A stretch of 64,000 nucleotides of DNA from Pycnopodia helianthoides (taxonomy: Eukaryota > Echinodermata > Asteroidea > Forcipulatida > Asteriidae): contig CM063244.1 in NCBI GenBank assembly GCA_032158295.1, forward strand, positions 5,150,510 through 5,214,509, read 5' to 3'. The notes beneath the pieces were generated by a model, which was given only the letters and a program-made list of their open reading frames with translations, did not search any database and had not been told where the DNA came from. Shown here piece after piece: positions 13,001 to 25,000 of this stretch (positions within the stretch are counted from its first letter, which is position 1; each line of letters begins with the position of its first letter). The position numbers and the translations under genes were made by a program.

Positions 13001-16000
13001 GCTATAGTTGTGGTTCCAGTTCCAATGTGGCAGGAGATTCTGTTCCCCCCCATATGGCTAACTGTGTACAAACTTCTTCTGATAGCACCCACTTTTGAAT
13101 TATCCTCCTTCAGCCCGTGTTAATTTCCCATATGGGGGACAGAATCTCCAGGGACAGATTTCCCTACGACACTGGTTCTGGCACAGGGTTTAACTCTTGC
13201 TCTGGCTCCGGCTCTGGGTTTAACTCTGGCTCTGGCTCTGGGTTTAACTCTTGCTCTGGCTCTGGGTTTAACTCTGACTCTGGCTCTTGGTTTAACTCTG
13301 GCTCTGGCTCTGGGTTTAACTCTGGCTCTGGCTCTGGGTTTAACTCTGGCTCTGGGTTTAACTCTTGCTCTGGCTCTGGCTCTGGGTTTAACTCTGGCTC
13401 TGGCTCTGGGTTTAACTCTGGCTCTGGCTCTGGGTTTAACTCTGGCTTTGGCTCTGGGTTTAGCTCTGGCTCTGGCTCTGGGTTTAGCTCTGGCTCTGGG
13501 TTTAACTCTGGCTCTGGCTCTGGGTTTAACTCTGGCTCTGGGTTTAACTCTTGCTCTGGCTTTGGCTTAGGCTTATTGAGTAATTCTGGAGCCATTGGAT
13601 CTAAGCTTGATTTATCAAAATCATTTTTTTAAACATGAGTCAAAGCTGTGACTTAGAAGTCGGCAGGAATTTTCTTGTCTCTTTCAACTACAAAGTTGCA
13701 TGCTGAAAGCCAGAAAAGCCATTGCAAATTAATGAGCTAGGAGAGCATTTGTGTAAAATTTCTGCTTCGTTTGAGGCATTACTTTGTTTATCAGTGTATA
13801 GGGTATATTAATTTGTCAGGCAATATTAAACAAAATCAAAAATTGGGGTGGGTGGTTGGGTCAAAACAATTTAGAAAAAAATATAATTTTTTTTTAAACA
13901 TTGATTATTCTGAATGGCCCCCTAAAGTAGAGGGTGGATTGTTCACGTGAATGCGTGTTGAAAAATTACCTTGAGAGTGATGTTTGATCCACTGTATTCA
14001 TAACGTGCTACACCCAGACCCTGTACTATATTCCTGACAGGATATGAACAGGGGACCAGTCTAGACATGACCTACCGTGCCACGTTATAAACGTGCCCAC
14101 TTTGGGTATAGTGTCTGGGTTTAAGGCAGTATGGGTGCCACACCTCATGTAGGTACAGTCTAATCATAGAATGATGACCTTTTGTATTGTGACGTCAAAC
14201 GACGTAATTCAACACTGTCTGGTACGTGTATGCTTGTGTCATCAGGGAGTGGGTGGTGGATTTGTGAACATTCAGATTTACGTGTTTTTTTTAACCACCT
14301 GTAAAGCCAAGAAGATTGCTAGTTAGTTTAATAATAAGGGAATCAAAATGTGGCGAAGATGTTTTTAAACTAGTTCCTCTAACACGGTGAGGCCTTGTCC
14401 TTTACGATAAGTTTACCGAGACAAAGTCAAGGGAAAATTATAAAGAACCATAGTGATCTCCTCTCGACCGATCAGAATGGATAAACTGTCCCAGGTATTA
14501 ATGAATATCTGATACAGTGACCTTGGATCACAGAGAAAGTTGAATTCATTTGACTAAAAGATATTGTTGCTATCTTTTGCATGGTTGCACTAGTGCCTTC
14601 AAACGCCCGCACCCAACAGTTGTAGTCTACCTCATCAGAATGTTCTCGTTCCTACCAAGTGTTACGATGATAGAGCATCCATTTTGTCAGATCTCGTATA
14701 GCAAATTTTGGGTTAAACAACGACAAATTGACCAGAGTGGGACTTGAACCTGCAACCTCCTGATAAAGGTGCTGGTGCTCTACCTAGCCCTAATGTTGGC
14801 AGTCTCCCTATTAGGGCTAGATAGCTCACTTGGTAGAGCACCGGCATGTTTATCTGGAGTTAGCAGATTCAAGTCCCTTTTCTCGTAATAATGTTTTTGT
14901 TCAACCTCAAATTATTAAAAATTTACCTACAGTAGTCAGTTTCCCTTGTGGTTTATTTACCTCCTATAACAAACGTACAAGAAACAACAGCTGTGAACAG
15001 AACTCATGAACTATAGTTTTGTTGAATGGCACTGTGATCTTTGTGCACAGTTTGGGGATTTGTGTATCCGTTGAGGAGACTTTGTTGCCTCGACGCCCCT
15101 CTCAAACATCCTCTGATCTGAATATTTGTTGTACTTTTTTTCTCTCTCTTCCCTTGCTTCAATCACTACCAACAGGACTTAAATAATACAGTAGGTCTTG
15201 ATGTTTATTGTGGTTTTCAGTACTGCATGGGTGTTTGTAATCCCACTTCTCAATCCACCAGCCATCCCCTCCCCCCCCCCCCCCCCCACGATTCCTTCCT
15301 TATCTTCCATAACCCTCACAATTTCTCTCTCCTCTTTTCCAAAGGGAAGCGAATCATCTTTAAAATTAAAAAAATGTAAAAATTTGTGTTTTTCACTGTG
15401 GTAGAGTTTTTCAGGCAGTGCACTTGTAATGCATGTGATTGTCAGATGTGATTTCCATGTGTGTCGGCTAGCGCTGGACGACGATTCATTTGATTTGTTG
15501 AGCTAGTCGTTGTTCACATGTACTCCTGTACGTCTGCTAATAGATACTTCCTTCAGCGTATGACGGGCAAATATAAAACTTTTACGTTAATCTTTTTGGA
15601 GGGGGGGACCGTAGGGGCTGTATGTGGTCTGCACCAATACTTGCCTGTTGTTCTGGATTGAACTGTAGTTTCTGTTCAATCCGAAAAAGGTCATTGCATG
15701 GATGGGTCACGATGATTTGACAATCTTTTCCACGATGACATGTTTTCTGTCCTTTCTAAGGAACTTGCAGAGTTCAGATATGTGTGTTTTGGTGTTGTTG
15801 TTGGTTTTTTTCCCTTCTTTCTTTCCTTCTTTTTTTCAAAACATTTCAAAAGAGAAAAGATTACTTAGTTCACAATCGTCTTGGTGTATGGAGTTACTAG
15901 TTCAGAAAGTTAAGATCTCTTAAGAGTTCATATTCAAAGTGATGGTACAGTATCAGTAGATTGGGAAAACATTGTCAAGTCTGTAAAACACTCTTCAACA

Positions 16001-19000
16001 TGTTAAAGGTAGGGTCATACTTTGGTAATGTCCCCAAAAAGGAACTGCATCAATTCCATCCGAAAGCTTACTTGTTATAAAGATGGTAATGGTGGTAAGC
16101 ATCCTGCAAAATAATTTCATCTGAAATGCCTCCATTGATTAGAAATCAATAAAAACATTAGAATCTGAGAAACGATTCATGCGTGAATCGTTTCTAAATT
16201 GTTGAGGGTTGGTGCCGCGGCCAGAGATGCGGTTGGGCCCTGTCGTTACTTGCTATAAGGATGGTAATGGTGGTAAGCATCATGCCAAGTTATTTCATCT
16301 GAAATTCCCCCCGTTGATTAGAAATCAATAAAAACATTTGAATCTGAGAAAGGATTCATGCGTGAATCGTTTCTCAGATATCTGAGGGTACGTGCTGTGG
16401 CCAGAGATGCGGTTGAGCCGCGTTACTTCTCTAAACGTGGACGGATTCTACGTTCGTGTGAAAATACCGTGACAGTCTTTTGATGTTTCCTCAACAAGGA
16501 GACACTTTATTCTGCTGACTTTCACGTGTGACTTTTATTGTATCTTTCTTTATATATTTTTTTCAATAAATCAGCATTACGTTGACAAAAACCAATCTAT
16601 GACCCTACCTTTATTGTGAAGCTGTCGATTGTGAAATTTAACATGGAATAGATTTAAGCTGTAAGTGTAGTGATTGTTTAGAAAAATGAATGAAATCAAT
16701 CTTTAATACCCTTTCTGAATTCTCCACTTTTCCACTGAAAATTTCATAAAATCAACTTTTTCTTGTGAATGGTATAACATTGAAAGTTCTTAAAGGCCCT
16801 GTACACTATTGGTAAGATCGAAAAACACAATGTTCACAGATTCACACATAACTTGATTTAAAGTAAGTAATGGTAGAAAGGGTTCCTTAAAATATTTCTG
16901 CCTAAAATGCTATCGTTTCTGAGAAATGAGTAAAACAATAGTAATTATCGCGCGCGATAATTTGAAAAAACAGAAAACACATAAGATCTCTTTTCACTAT
17001 TTTCTCGTGACCTCGATGACCAATTGAGCTCAAACTTTCACAGGTTTGTTTGTTCATGCATATGTTTAATCACACAAAATGTGGACACTGATTTTGAGCT
17101 GTTACCAAAAGTGTACAATACCTTTAATTCTTAATGCGTATCTCTACTCAGGAGGTGCATTTTTACCAACGTTTGATTTGGATTTGACTATGATAATATG
17201 TAAATAGTATTTCCATTATCAATTTCATCAAGTAGAAACAAGCACACCTTTTTTTGTAAGGCCAGCCAGCCACACTAAGAAATGTTAATAAAAAATAGTC
17301 TAGGTGCTTAAACCATGGAGCTAAACACACTTACGCACACACCAGTGTACACAATAGACTGTACAAGTCTTTGAACTTATGGGACAAAGTTGATCCCAAC
17401 AATATTTGGTTTTCATATGCGCGATTATGTTTCTTCAAATACTTTAGTTTAACGTAGTTTATGTTTGTAAATTTTGTATAAGATTGTTGAGAAAGTAAAC
17501 CTTAACCATAAAATGATATGAATGTCAAAAGAATTTAACAAATCATTAAAGAAAGCCCAAGAATAAGGCTTGAACTCTGTTTCCGGTTATTGTAAACAGT
17601 AACAAAATTTGCTCATCTGACTTTGACAAATGGCATGACTGGCAAATGGGGTTTAAACAAAATTAGCATCCTTGTCCAAAGTTTCTTTGCTAATTTTAGC
17701 AAATTATTTGTATTATTTATAAATTGAAAGTGTTTTTATAACAAATTGCTATGGGTATTTTTATTTTCAAGATTTTTGTATAAAAAGAATTGTAAAATAA
17801 GACATGCAGTCTATAGACCCTTCCTTTTTTCCAGTTTTATTATTTATTTGAGTGATATCTACCCTGGAATCTGTTTCTTTTCCCTTTGCAGCATGGGAAG
17901 GCTCCTGAGCGCAGAGTGACCCAATTTCACTACACCGATTGGCCAGATCATGGAGTACCATCGTATACTATACCAGTGCTTGCGTTTGTTCAGAAGTCGT
18001 CTGCTACTAACCCGGACGATGCTGGCCCAATGGTTGTCCACTGCAGGTATGGAGGATTGCCAACCGCGATCCCAGTGGTGTACGATCTCGCCGCGCCATT
18101 CCCCCCCCCCCCCAGAATGCCTTGCGCGATCATAACCCCCGGAAGTGTGACTTTGAAATAGCCAAATTAGTCCTGAGGTTGATCCATTCTGTGTTTAGAG
18201 ACCTCTTGTGATATGTCTAACTGTGCAGTTTAGGGTTACCATGTGAAAACATGATTCATTTGAAGTGGCTTGTGTAAAAAAAAAAATTGCATTTTGACTT
18301 GCGTATATTAAGCGCCATACCGGCGCTTGTTTCGAACCAGCGGTTGACTGCAGTCTGCATTGCTTCACCTTGTAGACACCTTACAAGGTGCTATATTAAT
18401 AGACCTTATAAAACATAATGAGCTGCACCAGGAGTGTCAAATCTGACAGACATTTGTGAACTAAAATGTCCGTCATTATTATTATTACCGCCTTTTAACA
18501 TTTTGAGCAGCCGTTTATTAAATTACACATTATTGCAAGTTACTCATCCAACCTGTTAATACACCAAGTTGTCAACGATTTCCCTATGCATCTGTCTATA
18601 TCTTGGCAAGTGTGTACTTTTAGAGCAGCTGTTTTTTCCTTGGTTACATTACCGTGTAATTAACGTTCGAGTATTGTTGCTACTGCGCTCTGGCACGGTT
18701 GTGTCTTGCGGAATTGATCTCCTAGTTCAACAACTCATCAAATTCACTTACTGATTATAAATACATGTTCTTTGCACCTGTTTTCCGGCTCCTACAGCGC
18801 TGGAGTTGGTCGCACAGGCACGTACATCGTGATTGACAGCATGTTGAAGCAGATGCAGAAGGAGAAAAAAGTCAATGTCTTTGGGTTCCTCAAGCGTATA
18901 CGCACCCAAAGGAACTACTTGGTGCAGACTGAGGTTGGTAGACATCTTCAAGCAGCCATTTTGCCAGTCAGATTTGAATGATGTCTGGTACCCAGTGCCT

Positions 19001-22000
19001 TATTTGGTCTCAAGTGAATGCTCAATTTGAACCTCTTATAGACTGTACATCCAGTGTGGCTATGTCATGGCAAGGGACAAGCTTTTCTCAACGAAATGTG
19101 TAGCACTACAAGGATACCAGTCTTTGCTGATAAGGGCCCCAATTTCACGGTGTTGCTTAAGGACAAAAAGCATCTAAGCACAACAAAATTGTGCTTACCA
19201 GAATAATGTTATCAGCCAAAATACCACGTCATATGTACTGTGTGTGACTGGTGTCCTGCTCATTTCTGCTTGAGCAGCTCTGTGAATATGGGACCTGGAT
19301 ATCATGCCGGTATGTGGCAAAGTGCCCCCCCCCCAAAAAAAAAACACACACAAACAAACAAGCAAACAAAAACCACACAAACAAACAAACAAACAAACTG
19401 AGATCCCCAGCACACAATGAAGGCTCAACGTGAGGGGGGCGGGGGGAATACACCATGTCATACATCAAACACCAAATGGGTCTGGAGATTGCAATGCAGA
19501 AGCTTGCCCCCAAACCGTATGACATAACAACCCTGGATTTAGTCTGAGGAATTCAAATTGAGCATTCACTTGTGAGTTTTGACCAAACAATCATTCATAT
19601 GGCTTACAGGATCTCAGATGATTTTGAATTGACTTTGTTTTAGTCAATCATTAGGTTAACAATAATGACAAGCCTTCTTTGCCGTCTATATCATAACGTT
19701 ATTGAATCATGTATAACCTTTTTTACTACTGTTCACTAATTATTACTGAATGGGTTGATATAATTTGGATGTTTTATCCTTGTATCCCAAGTTTTTAGGG
19801 GGGAAACTGACATGTATTTGTTATTCTCATAAACTGTTACTGTTTTGATGGTTACCAGGCTTGGAATTAAACAGAGGCCAATGAGGCCATGGCCTCCCTT
19901 ACCCTGGTCATTGCCTTGGTGCCCCTTCATAAGTTTCCCATAATGTTTACACATTTTCGAGTGGAAGTGCAAAATGATATCGGCCTTGCCCTCTCAGAGA
20001 TGAAATTCCAGGCCTGCTGCAGTTGTTCATGTAACAGATTATTTGTTTGATGTTACATGTGTTGATACACCTGTTTGTTTTATCTCATATTTGTAGTTTT
20101 TACTCATGTGTGGCCAGTGGATGCCAAGTTCATGATTTTAAAATGGACAACTAATATTGAATATTGAATAGAATTTAACCATTGTGTTGTTGTGCAAGTT
20201 TATGATGATACTTATTCTGTGGTTGATAATGCAATTGTTGAGGTGGTTTTTTATTTATATTTTGCTGCCCGCTGTTGGGATCATGTTGATGATGTTTTTT
20301 TGTTGCTGTTGAGATCGTCTACATCGTTGACGACGTGTTTACTTTGCTAATCTAGTTGTTGTTGTCATGCCTAAACAGGAACAGTACGTGTTCATTCACG
20401 ACGTTCTCCTTGAGTGGTTGAAAGCTGGTAACACCAAGGTACCAGCGTGTGAGTTGAGACAATACACAGACAGGATGACTCTTCCAGACGAGCATGGGAA
20501 GGTGTTACTCAACGACCACTTTAAGGTCAGTTACAACAGCCACATTGTAGTACTTATCATTAGTAAGCCCCACCCACATAGATTCCTGAATAATTACATA
20601 ATTGTCATGGGAATATGCCTAATATGCAAGTTAGGTTCTAATTCATTTCATTTCATTTATTAATTCTGATTGTGCAGCCAAGGACTCTGAGATCAGTGAA
20701 CTTGATCACTATACTAGCCAAGAACCGCATGAAGAGAAGACAAGGAAGGAAGTTTGTCTATTTCATTGCATTTGCATTTAATTTATTCTGGTTGTGCAGC
20801 CAAGGACTCTGAGATCAGTGAACTTAATCACTATACTAGCCAAGAACCCTGTGGAGAGAAGACAATGAAGGAAGTTTCAGTTTTAGGTGTGGGAGGAAAA
20901 CCCCCAGAGAAATATTGCAGGGAAAACCCACGCAATCAGGCAGGGACTGAAAAACCCAATCCACGTAGTGCCCCGGTGTGATTTGAACCGGGGTCCCCAG
21001 AGGTACAAGGCAAGGCAAGATACCACTACGCCAACCTTACTGCCCAAATGAGTGATTTATTTAACGGTTGTGCCAACAGTTTTCTTAAATGCTGCTATCT
21101 CCCCATCCTCCCCCGTTTCATTTTGCAGTTCATAACACATCAGAAGATTCGAGATTACGAGTTTGCCAAGGCGCGTCACGTTCTTAACCGCAGCAAGAAT
21201 CGTAAGAATGAGCTGCTTCCAATTGAAAGGAACCGAGTGTCCATCTCCGGGGTCGCTGGACAGGAGAGCTCCGATTACATCAATGCTTCCTTCCTACAGG
21301 TAAGAAAGAGGACGATAACTATAATAATAGTCACGAGGAGTTAAAGACACTGGACACCTTTGGTAATTGTCAAAGACCAGTCTTCTCACTTGGTGTATCT
21401 CAACATATGCACAAAATAACAAACCTGTGAAAATTTGAACTCAATTATTGGTCGTCGAAGTTGCGAGACAATAATGGAAGAAAAAACACCCTTGTCACAC
21501 GAAGTTGTGTGCTTTCAGATGCTTGATTGCGAGACCTCACGCGTGAGGTCTCAAAATCAATTCAAACATTTTACTGAGAAATTACTTCTTTCTCAAAAAC
21601 TACGTTACTTCAGAGGGAGCCGTTTCTCACAATGTTTTTATACTATCAACAGCTCTCCATTGCTCGTTACCAAGTAAGTTTTTATGCTAACAATTATTTT
21701 GAGTAATTACCAATAGTGTCCAGTGTTTTTAACGAGCACACGTCTGCACAAAAAAAGGTGCTCAAGGCACCGTGTAAGAGAACAAAGAATACTGATCCCT
21801 TTGCACAATGCGGAACGTGCCTGCTCAAAATGCGCTTGCGCAAAATGCGCCTGCGTAAAATGCGCCTCATACGATCTGCCTTTTTCTGAGTCAATTCTTG
21901 TGTGTACAGGATAGGCTCGTGTTGAGCAAGGTGTCGACACGTAACAGTAAATACGATGAAATAAATAAATCTTCATCTCTTTTCTCTTAATACATGGTGG

Positions 22001-25000
22001 TTTTATTTGGCAAAACCAAACATTTTTTAATGGGTGATTAGGTTGTGTCTATTTTAGTCTGAAAGCTTACTGATTATGAAGTTCATAGTTCTGTGAAATA
22101 TTTCCCTCTGAAACAAAGTCATATTTGGGAAAACTTGATCTGAAAACCTTTTAAAAAAAACAACAGCTGATTTTAGTTGTTACAATCAAAATTAAGGACA
22201 ACATGTTTACATGCTGAAAATTGTGCATGGTTTTTCACTATTTTCTCCTGACTCGCACAACAAATGAAGCCCAAATTTTCACAGGTTTGTTATTTCTTGT
22301 ATTATGGTTGATCACACAAAACGTGAACATTGTCTGCGACTATTCTGTCAGCTCTACCAATCCTGCATAATACCTTTAACTTTAGGTCTTTCTGATCATT
22401 GCTGACCAATTGTGTATAATGTTACCAACCCAGATTATGATATCCACCGATGAGAGGATGTTGATTTTGTCTTTCTAGGGTTACCGTCGAAACAAGGAGT
22501 TCATCGTGACCCAATATCCGATGAAGGAGACCATGTGTGAATTCTGGAGGATGCTGTGGGAATGTAACTCCACCACCATCGTCATGCTGACAGACAAAGA
22601 TGAGGTAAAATGAAGTACATGGAGGTTAACATGGGAGGGGAAAACCTCCCTAGTCAAAGTCCAACAGTTTGGGAGTTGAGTTACTGAATGGTGTTGGACT
22701 GAGGACTGTACTAGTAAATTGATTCTTTACATGGGATCAGGCATTCCACCATAATCAAAGTCCAACAGTTTGGGTGTTGAGTTACTGTATGGTGTTGGAC
22801 TGAGGACTGTACTAGTAAACTGCTTCTTTACATGGGATCAGGCATTCCACCATAATCAGAGTCCAACAGTTTGGGTGTTGAGTTGCTGTATGGTGTTGGA
22901 CTGAGGACTGCACTAGTAAACTGATTATGCTTTACATGAGATCAGGCATACCACCATAATCAGGGTCCAACAGCTTGGGTGTTGAGTAACTGAATGGTGT
23001 CGGACTGAGGACTGTACTAGTAAACTGATTATGCTTTACATGGGATCAGGCATACCACTCTAATCAGAGTCCAATGGTTCAGTTGTTGAGTTACCGTGTG
23101 GTTGTGGATTTTGTTTAAGAGTGAGGAAGGAGGATCCTGGTAAACCACCCAAGGGAGTTGGGGTAAATTGAAACTCCACCCTAAGACCACCAAACATCTT
23201 GACCACCGTGGTCATATGATTGGGAAAATAGTATCCCAACAAGAAGTTTAAATGCCATCCCTTATACTTTATAAACAACTGGATGTTTTTTTTTAAAATT
23301 CTGTTGGGTTGAGGATTGCACTAGTCATGGGGTCAAGCAAACCACCATAATAAGAGTCCAACAGTTTGGGTGTTGAGTTTTCCCATATGGTAGTGGAGTT
23401 GTTAGAGTGAGGAAGGATCCCATTAAAATAACCCTAGGGAATTATGTTTATTTATAACAACTACTGGAAGTAGTGCTGACTCTACACTGAAACCTCTGAA
23501 TCCCTATAAAGAGACCAGCATCTCAAACACTCTTCAGTCTCCTGACGATGACTAGAGCAGGCTAGTAGAAATGTTGAGACCAATAAAGAACTCACTTCGC
23601 GGTAGTGAAGTTAATAACAAGAAGTCCCCTTAATCTACTTATCAAAAGTAGCAGTCCTGAACAATTTCCCCTTGTGTTCTCCTGAGTTCTTAAATCTACT
23701 ACACGGCAGTAGAATAAATAGCAAGACAAGTTCTCAAATAACAAACCCACACAGCAAAGTAGTTATATACACATGGTGTTACTGCAAACTGAATACACAT
23801 TGATACCTCACCATGCACTGCCTCAAAACCCATATAACAATTGGAATAATATAGATATTTACATAGCACTCTTATATGATAAATGGTTTCACAGACGTAT
23901 CAAAACCACTCGGTTCAAACATGATTTTGGTATCATTTGCAGGATGATACGCCAATCTACTGGCCGACCAATAAGGGTGAATCGTTGACTATCGGAACGA
24001 TGAAAGTAACGCTGTGCGATGAGGAGCATTCCAATATGTCCTTCATCACAAGGGAATTTCTACTCAGCTGCTCACAGGTAAGTCAGGTCAAAGGTCGGGT
24101 CATACCTTGGTAATGACCCCTCCCAAAAAAATAAATATATAAATATGGTGTTATTTCTATCCGAAAGCTTACTTGTTATAAAGGTGGAAATGCCCCTGTT
24201 GATTAGAAATCAATCAATGTCAAAACATTTGATTCTCTAAGACTCACCTCAGGGCGAGTTTTGGAGACGTTATTTTTTTTTGGGGGGGGGTGTCCTTTTG
24301 TGAATGATGCGGCCTGAGATGCATTTGATAGATGCATCAACCTAGTTAAACTTAGATGGGCTCCACATTCTTGATGAAAATATTGTGACAGTTTTTTTTC
24401 TTCTGTTTCCTCAACAATTATTCAGCTGAAACTTTCACAGGTAACTCATATTGTGTCTTTCTTGACAATCTGGCCTGTAAAATCAGACCACTATATGACC
24501 CTACCTATAAGTGGAAATGAATAAACCATCTACCGGAACCCAAAACCATCCAGAAGTTTTGTGTTGTTTTTGTTCTCTCTCATAAGGCTGCTGCTATCCT
24601 CCCAAGTTAAAAGTTTGATGTTAATGAAGTGAATACTAATAAAGGGTTCTTATACAGTACACAAATCCAAGTGACCATGGGTGCATTTTCCCGGCCGTAA
24701 CCAATAACTGTTTCGGTCATTGCCCAGTGATTAACCAATGGCCAAGTCAACCGAAACAGGTACTGGTTAGGACCGCGAAAACGCACCCCTAGATAAAGGC
24801 GTCTTACAACATTGTTATCCCTGTTCATTAGGCATGCTTAGACCATTCCTCAAGCTTTCTAATTTCCCTGGGGAGCATATAACCTCAAGCTGCTTATCCC
24901 AGCGCTTAAGTGTTAATCCAACATAATACCGTCTCGACCTTCACAGGTTCCCATTATTTTATAAACCTGGGGTAAGAGAAGCAATTATTGTTTAAGGACA

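Larger units (their letters stand above)
8868..17891 (+). other. Large intron 6 of the PTPRG-like gene
   Basis: Nine kilobases between the two central D1 exons. It holds SINEs, MITEs and a minisatellite listed separately. Stretches such as 10490-13160, 13630-14700 and 14930-15990 contain only AT-rich or low-complexity DNA; short open frames there resemble no protein I know. Confidence 0.7.

Noticed and set aside
13117..13632. Open frame of 171 codons with Gly-Ser-Phe-Asn repeats
   Set aside because: It is produced by a minisatellite whose unit is a multiple of three. The minus strand is open for the same reason, and there is no splice or conservation support.
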